Shown here: positions 1 through 4,692 of the stretch, one piece after another
How positions within the stretch are numbered: the first letter of the stretch is position 1
Layout of the letters: each line of letters starts with the position of its first letter
Assembly (NCBI GenBank): GCA_017432405.1
Contig: JAFRJF010000318.1
Coordinates: 1-5,575 of the forward strand
Length of the DNA: 5,575 nucleotides
Direction: 5' to 3'
DNA from: Clostridia bacterium
GTDB lineage: Bacteria; Bacillota_A; Clostridia; Christensenellales; Aristaeellaceae
Notes under the pieces: model-generated
Databases searched by the model: none
Seen by the model: the letters and a program-made list of their open reading frames with translations, nothing else
What the model was told of the DNA's origin: nothing
Position numbers and translations under genes: made by a program

Positions 1-160
1 CCATGCATCCCTGGCGTCAGATTGCCGCCGCTACGGAGCGTATTGCGGTGCTGTAGCGGCGACTATCAGACGGCCATGTCCATCCTTCCTGTGGCGGCAG
101 ATTGCCGCCGCTCCGGCGCGTATCATGCGTTGTAGATGCGGCGTCTACGCCGCCACGACT
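1..160. repeat. Two imperfect copies of a GC-rich palindromic repeat, about 80 bp apart
   Basis: Bases 12-43 and 92-123 match at 29 of 32 positions (core CAGATTGCCGCCGCT). Similarity extends loosely to the left, where both copies start with CCATG (1-5 and 74-78) followed by CATCC. Each copy can fold. In the first, GCCGCCGCTAC (24-34) opposes GTAGCGGCG (53-61). In the second, GGCGGCA-GAT-TGCCGCC (93-109) is a perfect 7-bp hairpin, and GTAGA/TCTAC closes another at 132-147. No convincing coding frame covers the stretch. It may be the end of a longer repeat array beginning left of the window. Confidence 0.6.
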
Positions 161-183
161 GACCGCCACGTGTTGCTTCCATA

Positions 184-240
184 TAACAAAACGCAGGGGC
201 TGCCTCAAACGACACTTCACTGTCATTTCAGGCAGCCCCT
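184..240 (-). terminator. Rho-independent terminator of the secreted SH3 gene
   Basis: AGGGGCTGCCT (195-205) and AGGCAGCCCCT (230-240) form a perfect 11-bp stem. The inner arms pair further on the minus-strand RNA, where a G-U wobble replaces what would be an A-C mismatch on the plus-strand RNA. Reading minus, the stem is followed by GCGTTTTGTTA, a T-rich tail. The plus side has no T tract. Orientation therefore points to the minus gene that ends at 443, leaving a 3' UTR of about 200 nt. Confidence 0.75.
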
Positions 241-442
241 GGCTTAAGGCTTCAATCGTCGTACTGCTGGCAGTCCGCGGAACCGCCATCCCCGTCCGCC
301 CCACCGAACCCCTCAGGGTTCGGTGGAAGCGTCCGGATGGGTTCGATCAAAACCCGTGAACCTAAGGATGCTGCTCCGGCTTCCGTCCGGGCTCAGACCC
401 GAGCTTCAGCCTTCGCCTCTGCGAAATCAAATCGCTAAGTAA
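241..442. other. Non-coding stretch with several hairpins, 3' of the secreted SH3 gene
   Basis: No supported gene is seen. CCACCGAACCC (301-311) and GGGTTCGGTGG (316-326) make a perfect 11-bp stem with loop CTCA. GGGTT (339-343) can pair with AACCC (351-355), CGGG (388-391) with CCCG (398-401), and TTCGC (412-416) with GCGAA (421-425). None has a T tract on either side, so none is a normal intrinsic terminator. If the terminator at 184-240 is the real transcript end, these lie in the 3' UTR and could stabilise the mRNA or yield a small RNA. That is inference. Confidence 0.5.
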
Positions 443-1042
443 TTACTTGACCAGCTTGCTGTAAGCGCTGGACACGAACAGGTTCTTGCCACTGTAGCGG
501 ATGCCAAAGAAGGGGACTCCGCGAGTGTCCAGGCCGATCACGTGACGATACTTCACCTTGTCGTCCTTGTGCAGGGCCTTGCCATAGCTGTTGCTCAGGC
601 TGGGGGTATAGTGCATCCAGACCTTGGCGGTGGCCTTCACGTGGCACTTGTTGGTGTTGATGGTGTCCTTGACAACGCTGCCAGGAATCGGCTTGGAATA
701 GCCATTGCCGCCGTTGGAGAAGACAACCAGAACATCGCCGGTGATAGGACTGGCCTTGCTCAGCTTAACGTCGCCCTTCTTGAACCAAAGGGCATCGTTC
801 GTATTGAGGGTCAGGCGGATCTTATAGTAGCCGTTCTTCTTGGCAACGACCTCGCCAATGGAGCCCTTGTGGACGATGACTTCGGGGTCGCTGGTGCGCT
901 TGTAGGAATGGGGAGCGTCGTAGCCATAGCTGTTCTTGGTGAACTTCACGTAATCACCAACACAGATGGAAGCTGCCATGGCAGAGCCGGTGAGAGCCAG
1001 CACCATCGTGAGAACGAGCAGCGCGGCGATGAGTTTCTTCAT
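443..1042 (-). CDS. Sec-secreted protein with SH3-like modules, 199 aa
   Basis: The start is fixed by AGGAGG (1051-1056) 8 nt upstream of the ATG. Residues 1-23 are a classic Sec signal (KK, a leucine-rich core, then GSAMA) with likely cleavage at AMA|AS. The mature part appears to hold two SH3-like modules. Residues about 28-94 contain GDYVKF, a GSIGEVVAKKNGYYKIRL strand pair and ALWFKKGDVKL. Residues about 134-199 contain VWMHYTPS, GVPFFGIRYSGKN and end in FVSSAYSKLVK. The linking segment, about 95-130, is not recognised. Two cysteines (C27, C133) could form a disulfide. There is no LPxTG, lipobox or catalytic domain, so it is probably released or bound loosely to the wall. SH3b domains commonly bind peptidoglycan; ligand and role are unknown here. 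The gene has its own strong promoter, leader and terminator, suggesting high, independent expression. Its C-terminal motif matches that of the neighbouring gene at 1452-1742. Confidence 0.85.
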   Translation of the reverse strand: MKKLIAALLVLTMVLALTGSAMAASICVGDYVKFTKNSYGYDAPHSYKRTSDPEVIVHKGSIGEVVAKKNGYYKIRLTLNTNDALWFKKGDVKLSKASPITGDVLVVFSNGGNGYSKPIPGSVVKDTINTNKCHVKATAKVWMHYTPSLSNSYGKALHKDDKVKYRHVIGLDTRGVPFFGIRYSGKNLFVSSAYSKLVK

Positions 1043-1186
1043 GATAATTCCCTCCTAAAAAATCTTGAACTTCGGGCACGCGCCCAGGCCGATGAACATC
1101 GCCGCAGATCCGCGGTCTGCACCGATATTCATTACCCTTGGCGTTGAATGCCCCCGCGCAGGAAATCCTACGCGTCCCTCATTGGT
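1043..1186 (-). other. Structured 5' leader of the secreted SH3 gene (about 143 nt)
   Basis: The leader runs from the predicted transcription start (near 1186) to the ATG. It can form several small hairpins: CGCG-AGGA against TCCT-CGCG (1155-1174), GCAGA/TCTGC (1104-1120), CGATG/CATCG (1090-1101) and GGGC/GCCC (1074-1085). The RBS at 1051-1056 lies outside them, after an A/T-rich spacer. No known riboswitch or T-box consensus was recognised. No T tract follows a hairpin, so attenuation is not indicated. It may stabilise the mRNA. Confidence 0.45.
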
Positions 1187-1192
1187 GTATGA

Positions 1193-1221
1193 ATTATAGC
1201 AAATTTTAGTGCCGAGGTCAA
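1193..1221 (-). promoter_or_regulatory. Sigma-A-type promoter of the secreted SH3 gene
   Basis: Reading minus, TTGACC (1221-1216) is followed after exactly 17 nt by TATAAT (1198-1193). The -10 is perfect and the -35 matches five of six. The expected start is near 1186. An AT-rich dyad lies directly upstream. Confidence 0.85.
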
Positions 1222-1230
1222 TACGTCTTG

Positions 1231-1276
1231 GGAAAAGTCATAATATTTATACAATTGTAATATATTATGATTTTCC
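1231..1276. promoter_or_regulatory. 46-bp AT-rich dyad upstream of the -35, possible operator or UP-like element
   Basis: GGAAAAGTCATAATAT (1231-1246) faces ATATTATGATTTTCC (1262-1276). The arms are complementary apart from one extra G in the left arm, and the centre holds the palindrome TACAATTGTA (1250-1259). It spans about -45 to -90 relative to the predicted start of the 443-1042 gene, where activators bind and UP elements act. It is strikingly AT-rich in GC-rich DNA. A weaker minus promoter (TTGTTT, 18 nt, TACAAT) could overlap it. The regulator is unknown. Confidence 0.5.
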
Positions 1277-1295
1277 GAAACAACACCACGACAAA

Positions 1296-1309
1296 AAGTA
1301 GATCTACTT
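1296..1309. promoter_or_regulatory. Perfect 14-bp palindrome, candidate protein-binding site
   Basis: AAGTAGATCTACTT is perfectly self-complementary and sits in the non-coding gap about 80 bp upstream of the -35 at 1216-1221. It has no loop and no T tail, so a dimeric DNA-binding protein site is more likely than an RNA hairpin. The rest of the gap (1311-1404) holds a T7 run (1331-1340 area) and no recognisable gene. Confidence 0.35.
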
Positions 1310-1404
1310 ATGACAGAAATTCGACAAGGCAGCTGACTATTGTTTTTTTGTGGCAATGCCCGGCGGGCGTCATCTGGCGGCCTATTGTGACACGGGTCAT
1401 TCCA

Positions 1405-1434
1405 TTTCAAAAGCCGCCCCTTTCGGGGCGGCTT
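1405..1434 (-). terminator. Rho-independent terminator of the double-glycine SH3 gene
   Basis: AAGCCGCCCC (1411-1420) and GGGGCGGCTT (1425-1434) form a perfect 10-bp stem. On the minus strand the loop is a stable GAAA tetraloop and the stem runs into TTTTGAAAT. It lies 17 bp past the stop at 1452-1454, separating this gene transcriptionally from the one at 443-1042. Confidence 0.85.
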
Positions 1435-1451
1435 CGCCGCTGATCTGACCG

Positions 1452-1742
1452 TCAGCCGACGATCTTGGTATACATAGAGGATACCCAGCCGTTGTGGCCG
1501 TGGAAGCTGACCTTGTACCACACCACATCGCGTTCGTCCCAGCGCTTCTCCTCGAGGTAGGGCGCGGAATCGCCCCGGTACAGCACGCCGAATTCCGCCG
1601 CATCCCTGTCGGGATGCTTGCGCACGTAGGTATCGCCGCTGACGGCCTTGACGCGCCGGCCGCTGCTGCCCTTGCCGCCGTTGACCGCCTCCAGCTCCTC
1701 GGTGCTCAGCTCATTGACCTTCATGTTCTCGTTGTTTTCCAT
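1452..1742 (-). CDS. Double-glycine leader peptide fused to an SH3 domain, 96 aa
   Basis: Seen: AGGAGG (1751-1756) lies 8 nt before the ATG, favouring this start over Met7. Residues 12-23 read LSTEELEAVNGG, matching the double-glycine leader pattern: L at -12, S at -11, E at -8, L at -7, V at -4, GG at -2/-1. The charged N-terminus is not a Sec signal. Residues about 29-95 are one bacterial SH3 domain: TYVRKHPDRDAAEFGVLYRG, then VVWYKVSFHGHNGWVSSMYTKIV. Known: such leaders are recognised and cut after GG by the C39 peptidase domain of ABC exporters (PCAT/LahT/ComA type). Inferred: export and cleavage would release a 73-residue Cys-free SH3 domain. Having no Cys, it cannot be a lanthipeptide or sactipeptide. 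It could be a bacteriocin-like effector, a wall-binding signal or an immunity factor; function is not known. Its terminal VSSMYTKIV resembles VSSAYSKLV of the next gene. No exporter or immunity gene is in the window. Confidence 0.85.
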   Translation of the reverse strand: MENNENMKVNELSTEELEAVNGGKGSSGRRVKAVSGDTYVRKHPDRDAAEFGVLYRGDSAPYLEEKRWDERDVVWYKVSFHGHNGWVSSMYTKIVG

Positions 1743-1793
1743 AATCGTTGCCTCCTTTAATCAGGTTGATTGTCATTGCATTCATGCCAACCC

Positions 1794-1799
1794 ATTATA
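1794..1799 (-). promoter_or_regulatory. -10 element for the double-glycine SH3 gene, poor -35
   Basis: Reading minus, GTATAATGGG gives a perfect TATAAT at 1799-1794, with the start expected near 1787 and a leader of about 45 nt. At 17 nt spacing the -35 is TACATT, a weak match, and no TG extended -10 is present. A TTGATG lies too close (13 nt) and a TTGTAC too far (20 nt). An activator may be required. Confidence 0.55.
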
Positions 1800-1821
1800 C
1801 CCTATCCAGGTTCATCAATGT

Positions 1822-1858
1822 ACAAAACATATGGGCTTTTGTTGGGCAATTCTTGCCC
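1822..1858. promoter_or_regulatory. Two adjacent inverted repeats upstream of the double-glycine SH3 promoter
   Basis: ACAAAA (1822-1827) opposes TTTTGT (1837-1842), and directly next to it GGGCAA-TTC-TTGCCC (1844-1858) is a perfect 6-bp dyad. They fall at about -35 to -71 relative to the predicted start of the minus gene, where a regulator could compensate for its poor -35. Neither has a terminator-like T tract. Confidence 0.35.
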
Positions 1859-1919
1859 GCAGCCCGGGCTCGCGCCGCGCCGCGCTTCCCTTGCTTGCAG
1901 GGCCAGTATAGCAGTGGCG

Positions 1920-1938
1920 GCGTCACAGAAGCGTCACA
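1920..1938. repeat. GCGTCACA direct repeat with an 11-bp period
   Basis: GCGTCACA occurs at 1920-1927 and again at 1931-1938, one helical turn apart. Tandem sites of this spacing are typical of OmpR/PhoB-family response regulators. It lies between the divergent SH3 and thi promoters. The binding protein is unknown, and chance cannot be excluded for so short a repeat. Confidence 0.35.
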
Positions 1939-1943
1939 CGGGC

Positions 1944-1980
1944 AAATACTGATTTGTCGCGCAGCGACAAATCAGAATTT
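1944..1980. repeat. Long hairpin in the divergent intergenic region, related to that at 5388-5426
   Basis: CTGATTTGTCGC (1949-1960) and GCGACAAATCAG (1964-1975) form a perfect 12-bp stem with loop GCA. After one A-A mismatch four more pairs follow (AAAT 1944-1947 with ATTT 1977-1980). No gene on either strand ends here, because the flanking genes diverge, so it is hard to explain as a terminator. Its core TGATTTRTCG/CGAYAAATCA matches the palindrome at the end of tatD. It ends 13 bp before the thi -35. Confidence 0.65.
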
Positions 1981-1993
1981 ACACGCTCCCCGC

Positions 1994-2022
1994 TTGACAA
2001 CCTCCGCCTGCGGGCATACAAT
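1994..2022 (+). promoter_or_regulatory. Sigma-A-type promoter of the thi operon
   Basis: TTGACA (1994-1999), 17 nt, TACAAT (2017-2022). The -35 is perfect and the -10 matches five of six. The expected start is about 2028-2030, only a few bases before the first aptamer stem, so the riboswitch is essentially the 5' end of the mRNA. Confidence 0.88.
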
Positions 2023-2032
2023 ATTCCTGTAA

Positions 2033-2115
2033 CCGCTGGGGGCGCCGAAAGGCTGAGATGGGCTTTGCCCGGTCCCTTGGAACCTGAAGTGGATAATCCC
2101 ACCGTAGGGAAGCGG
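2033..2115 (+). ncRNA. TPP riboswitch aptamer (THI box)
   Basis: All conserved THI-box parts are present in order. P1 is formed by CCGCT (2033-2037) with AGCGG (2111-2115). The pyrimidine-sensing core GGCTGAGA is at 2051-2058. The pyrophosphate-side sequence AACCTGAA is at 2081-2088, the stem GTGG/CCAC flanks GATAATC (2089-2102), and the closing GTAGGGA is at 2104-2110. The RNA binds thiamin pyrophosphate and here precedes a terminator, so high TPP should switch the operon off. Confidence 0.96.
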
Positions 2116-2171
2116 GCCGCGCCGGCTTGGCGCGCCGTTTCCCGCGTGTACGATCGTACAGGCGGTTTTTT
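2112..2171 (+). terminator. Riboswitch expression platform: antiterminator and intrinsic terminator
   Basis: Terminator: CCGC (2142-2145) pairs GCGG (2162-2165), and after a G-G mismatch TGTAC (2147-2151) pairs GTACA (2156-2160). The loop is GATC and six Ts follow (2166-2171). Antiterminator: GCGGG (2112-2116) can pair CCCGC (2141-2145), stacked on an inner hairpin CGCGCC/GGCGCG (2118-2123 with 2129-2134). Because 2112-2115 are also in P1, TPP binding should free 2142-2145 to build the terminator; without TPP the antiterminator wins. This folding is read by eye. Confidence 0.82.
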
Positions 2172-2185
2172 ATGTCCACAGATAC

Positions 2186-2192
2186 AGGAGGG
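2186..2192 (+). promoter_or_regulatory. RBS that decides the thiX start
   Basis: AGGAGGG lies 6 nt before the ATG at 2199. In-frame ATGs at 2127 and 2172 lie upstream of this site, and one at 2193 directly abuts it, so 2199 is the best start. Confidence 0.85.
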
Positions 2193-2198
2193 ATGCCC

Positions 2199-2966
2199 AT
2201 GAAGAAGACCTCCCGGGCAGCGCTGCCCGCGCTGGCCATCGTCGCGCTGCTGGCGCTGTGGGAGGCGCTGGTTCGGATCATGAAGGTACCCTCCTACGTG
2301 CTGCCCGCCCCCACGGCGGTGCTCTCGGCGCTGTGGAGGGACCGGGCGGCGCTTATGCAGCATTCCTCCGTCACGGTGGCCGAGGCCCTGATCGGCATGG
2401 GCATATCGCTGGCGTGCGCGCTGGCGCTGGGCATGCTGATGGACGTCAGCGAAAAGGTGAAGGCCGTCGTCTATCCGATACTGGTGGTCACCCAGACCGT
2501 GCCGATGATCGTGCTCTCCCCCATACTGATACTGTACCTGGGCTTCGGCGCGGCCCCGAAGATACTGACCGTGGTGCTGATGTGCTTCTTCCCCATCGTG
2601 GTCAGCTTCGCCGACGGCATGGCGCAGATCGACCCCGGCTACGTCAACCTGATCCGAACCTACGGCGGAAGCATGCTTCATGTGTACACCCTGGTGAAGA
2701 TCCCCTACGCCATGCCGGCGCTGTTTTCCGGGCTGAAGGTGGCGGCCACCTACTCCATCAGCGGCGCGGTGGTGGGCGAATGGGTGGCCTCCCAGGCCGG
2801 CATCGGCTATTACCTGCTTCGGGTCAAGAACAGCTACGCCCTGGACAAGATGTTCGCAAGCGTTCTGGTCATCATACTGCTGAGCCTGATGATGAATGGG
2901 CTGATCACGTTGCTGCAGCGACTGTGTCTGCCTCATTTATATAGGAAAAGAAAAGGGAGGAAATGA
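2199..2966 (+). CDS. thiX: ThiX, ABC transporter permease for a thiamin pyrimidine precursor, 255 aa
   Basis: This is the membrane permease of the ThiXYZ importer, of the SsuC/TauC-like BPD_transp_1 family. Hydrophobic segments are at about residues 8-27, 60-82, 92-116, 122-139, 184-203 and 218-240. The family motif YVLPAPTAVLSAL (33-45) follows the first segment. The cytoplasmic EAA-type loop that contacts the ATPase is at about 152-173 (RTYGG, then KIPYAMP). Length is normal. The C-terminus is very basic (RKRKGRK), fitting the positive-inside rule. The ligand is inferred from the TPP riboswitch and the ThiY neighbour: ThiXYZ is known to import formylaminopyrimidine-type compounds or HMP. 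The stop at 2964-2966 lies 2 nt before the preferred thiY ATG. Confidence 0.93.
   Translation: MKKTSRAALPALAIVALLALWEALVRIMKVPSYVLPAPTAVLSALWRDRAALMQHSSVTVAEALIGMGISLACALALGMLMDVSEKVKAVVYPILVVTQTVPMIVLSPILILYLGFGAAPKILTVVLMCFFPIVVSFADGMAQIDPGYVNLIRTYGGSMLHVYTLVKIPYAMPALFSGLKVAATYSISGAVVGEWVASQAGIGYYLLRVKNSYALDKMFASVLVIILLSLMMNGLITLLQRLCLPHLYRKRKGRK
2955..2960 (+). promoter_or_regulatory. RBS that decides the thiY start
   Basis: GGGAGG lies inside the end of thiX. The ATG at 2963 would be only 2 nt away, too close. The ATG at 2969 is 8 nt away and leaves a clean KK signal peptide, so 2969 is preferred. Confidence 0.75.
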
Positions 2967-2968
2967 AT

Positions 2969-3943
2969 ATGAAAAAGATCATCTGCATGCTGCTGACCCT
3001 GTTGCTGGCCCTCGCGTCCCTGGGCGCGCTGGCGGAGGCGCCTACCGACGTCACCGTCATACTGGACTACATCCCCAACACCAACCACACCGGCATGTAT
3101 GTGGCGCTGGACAAGGGCTACTACGCCGATGCGGGCCTGAACGTGAAGATCATCGAGCCCACCGAGGGCGCGACCAACACCCTGGTGGCCGTGGGCAAGG
3201 GCGATTTCGGCATCGCCTACCAGGAGGACGTCACCCTGGCCCGGGCCATGGACGAGCCGCTGCCCATCCGCGCCATCGCCGCGCTGATCCAGCACAACAC
3301 CTCCGGCTTCGTGTCCTGGGCCGGCAAGAACATCACCTCGGTCAGGGACTTCGAGGGCAAGACCTACGCGGGCTGGGGCGGCCCCGGCGAGGAGGCCGTG
3401 CTGCGCGCCGTGATGGAGGCCGAGGGCCTGGACTTCTCCACGCTGAACATGGTCATCTCCGAGGGCAGCTTCACCGCCCTGGAGAAGGACGTGGACCTGA
3501 TGTGGTTCTTCGAGGCCTGGGACATGGTCACCTGCCAGATGAACAACTTCGAGCTGAACTACATCCCCGTGCGGGAGCTGGACGCCCGGCTGGACTACTA
3601 CACCCCGGTCATCATCACCAACGAGGCCATGATCGCCGAGCATCCCGGCACCGTGAAGGCCTTCCTGGAGGCCACCCGCAGGGGCTACATGGACGCCATG
3701 GCCGACCCGGCGGGCTGCGCCGCGATACTGAACAAGTACGCGCCGGACTATGACCTGCAGTTCCTGACCGTATCCCAGGAATACCTGACCGACAAGTACA
3801 TGCAGGACACCGACCGCTGGGGCGAGATGAAGCAGAGCGTGTGGGACGGCTACACCGACTTCATGGTGGAATACGGCATGCTGGACGCGCCCATTGCCGC
3901 CGACCAGCTCTACACCAACGACTTTCTTCCTGACCGAGGCTGA
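2969..3943 (+). CDS. thiY: ThiY, NMT1/THI5-like pyrimidine-binding protein, 324 aa
   Basis: This is the extracytoplasmic solute-binding protein of the importer. Residues 1-22 are a Sec signal ending LGALA|EAPTD. The mature part is an NMT1/THI5-like fold opening with LDYIPNTNHTGMYVALDKGY (32-51), the hallmark ThiY start. It continues with GDFGIAYQEDV (78-88), AGWGGPGEEAVLRA (134-147), the aromatic WFFEAWD (179-185) and the family end YTNDFLP (315-321). Length is usual. Known: ThiY binds N-formyl-4-amino-5-aminomethyl-2-methylpyrimidine or related pyrimidines. Odd: Gram-positive binding proteins are normally lipoproteins, yet there is no lipobox cysteine near the cleavage site; the only nearby Cys is C6 in the signal. 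Attachment is therefore unclear: an uncleaved signal anchor, release, or retention by another partner. thiZ begins 5 nt after the stop. Confidence 0.94.
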   Translation: MKKIICMLLTLLLALASLGALAEAPTDVTVILDYIPNTNHTGMYVALDKGYYADAGLNVKIIEPTEGATNTLVAVGKGDFGIAYQEDVTLARAMDEPLPIRAIAALIQHNTSGFVSWAGKNITSVRDFEGKTYAGWGGPGEEAVLRAVMEAEGLDFSTLNMVISEGSFTALEKDVDLMWFFEAWDMVTCQMNNFELNYIPVRELDARLDYYTPVIITNEAMIAEHPGTVKAFLEATRRGYMDAMADPAGCAAILNKYAPDYDLQFLTVSQEYLTDKYMQDTDRWGEMKQSVWDGYTDFMVEYGMLDAPIAADQLYTNDFLPDRG

Positions 3944-3948
3944 ATAAT

Positions 3949-4692
3949 ATGAAGCTGAAGGTCGACAACATCGCCTTTCGATATGACGAAGAGCCCCTTT
4001 TCAAGGGGCTCTCGTTTGAGGTGGCGGCGGGCGAATTCGTTTCCATACTGGGGCCGTCGGGCTGCGGGAAGTCCACGGTGCTGAACCTGCTGGCGGGGAT
4101 ACTGACCCCCGAGGGCGGCAGCATGCTGGTGGACGGCGCGCCGATCAAGGGCATGAGCCGCCACTTCGCCTACATGCCCCAGAACGACCTGCTGTTCCCG
4201 TGGAAGACCATACTGCAGAACGTCTGCCTGCACGGCAGGCTCCACGGCACGGAAAAGGCCGCGCAGGCCCGGGCCCGGGAGCTGTTTGGCCTGTTCGGGC
4301 TGGCCGGGTACGAGAACGCCTGGCCCAGCGACCTGTCCGGCGGCATGCGCCAGCGGGCAGCGTTCCTGCGCACGGCCCTGTGCGACGCCGACATACTGCT
4401 GCTGGACGAGCCCTTCGGGGCGCTGGACGTGATCTCCAGGGGGGACATGCAGGACTGGCTGGTGTCGATGAAGCAGCACCTGGGCCGCACCTGCCTGCTG
4501 GTCACCCACGACATCGACGAGGCCATCTTCCTCAGCGACCGCATACTGGTGCTGGGGGGCCGGCCCGCCGATATCCGAAGCGAATACAGGGTCGTCGAGG
4601 ACCACCGCACCCGGGACTGGCTGTACGGCCAGGGAACGCTGCGCAAGCAGCTGCACGACAGCATCCGGGGGCTGGAGGCGGAAAAATGCTGA
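3949..4692 (+). CDS. thiZ: ThiZ, ABC transporter ATPase, 247 aa
   Basis: This is the cytoplasmic ATPase of ThiXYZ, with all motifs intact: Walker A GPSGCGKST (35-43), Q-loop Q78 in MPQNDLLFPWK, signature LSGGMRQ (129-135), Walker B ILLLDEP (149-155), D-loop GALD (157-160) and switch His187 in THDIDEA. The MPQ...LFPWKT form is typical of the nitrate/sulfonate/taurine ATPase group that includes ThiZ. The RBS is modest (GAGG at 3936-3939, 9 nt before the ATG). A strong hairpin lies in the first 22 codons. The last 7 nt overlap the next gene (ATGCTGA), suggesting translational coupling. Specificity is inferred from the operon. Confidence 0.94.
   Translation: MKLKVDNIAFRYDEEPLFKGLSFEVAAGEFVSILGPSGCGKSTVLNLLAGILTPEGGSMLVDGAPIKGMSRHFAYMPQNDLLFPWKTILQNVCLHGRLHGTEKAAQARARELFGLFGLAGYENAWPSDLSGGMRQRAAFLRTALCDADILLLDEPFGALDVISRGDMQDWLVSMKQHLGRTCLLVTHDIDEAIFLSDRILVLGGRPADIRSEYRVVEDHRTRDWLYGQGTLRKQLHDSIRGLEAEKC
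3986..4015 (+). other. Strong hairpin inside the start of thiZ
   Basis: AGAGCCCCTT (3990-3999) and AAGGGGCTCT (4003-4012) form a perfect 10-bp stem with loop TTC. Three more pairs (3986-3988 with 4013-4015) follow if A3989 bulges. It covers codons for EEPLFKGLS. The Leu codon is CTT rather than the usual CTG, and that choice helps the pairing. There is no long T run, so it is not a clear terminator. It could slow early translation of thiZ or protect upstream thiY mRNA. Confidence 0.5.

Noticed and set aside
1..160. Possible CRISPR array
   Set aside because: Only two degenerate palindromic copies, with no exact short repeats or regular unique spacers and no cas genes.
339..362. GGTTCGATC resembling a tRNA T-arm
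   Set aside because: The bases around the loop do not form the 5-bp T-stem, and no acceptor, D or anticodon arms surround it.
542..1147. A 201-codon plus-strand open frame opposite the secreted SH3 gene
   Set aside because: It is an antisense shadow of a gene with signal peptide, RBS, promoter and terminator; it has no RBS or recognisable domain.
2127..2198. Upstream ThiX starts at 2127, 2172 and 2193
   Set aside because: The first lies in the riboswitch platform, and all lie before or directly against the RBS at 2186-2192; 2199 has correct spacing.
1923..2936. A 337-codon minus-strand open frame across the riboswitch and thiX
   Set aside because: It is rich in His, Gln and Arg as an antisense GC-rich shadow, and covers a clear riboswitch and an ABC permease on the other strand.
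4200..4685. N-terminal extension of the TatD frame back to 4200
   Set aside because: The extension is an Arg/Pro/Gly-rich out-of-frame reading of thiZ; the TatD fold begins at MLIDAHAHY with its own RBS.
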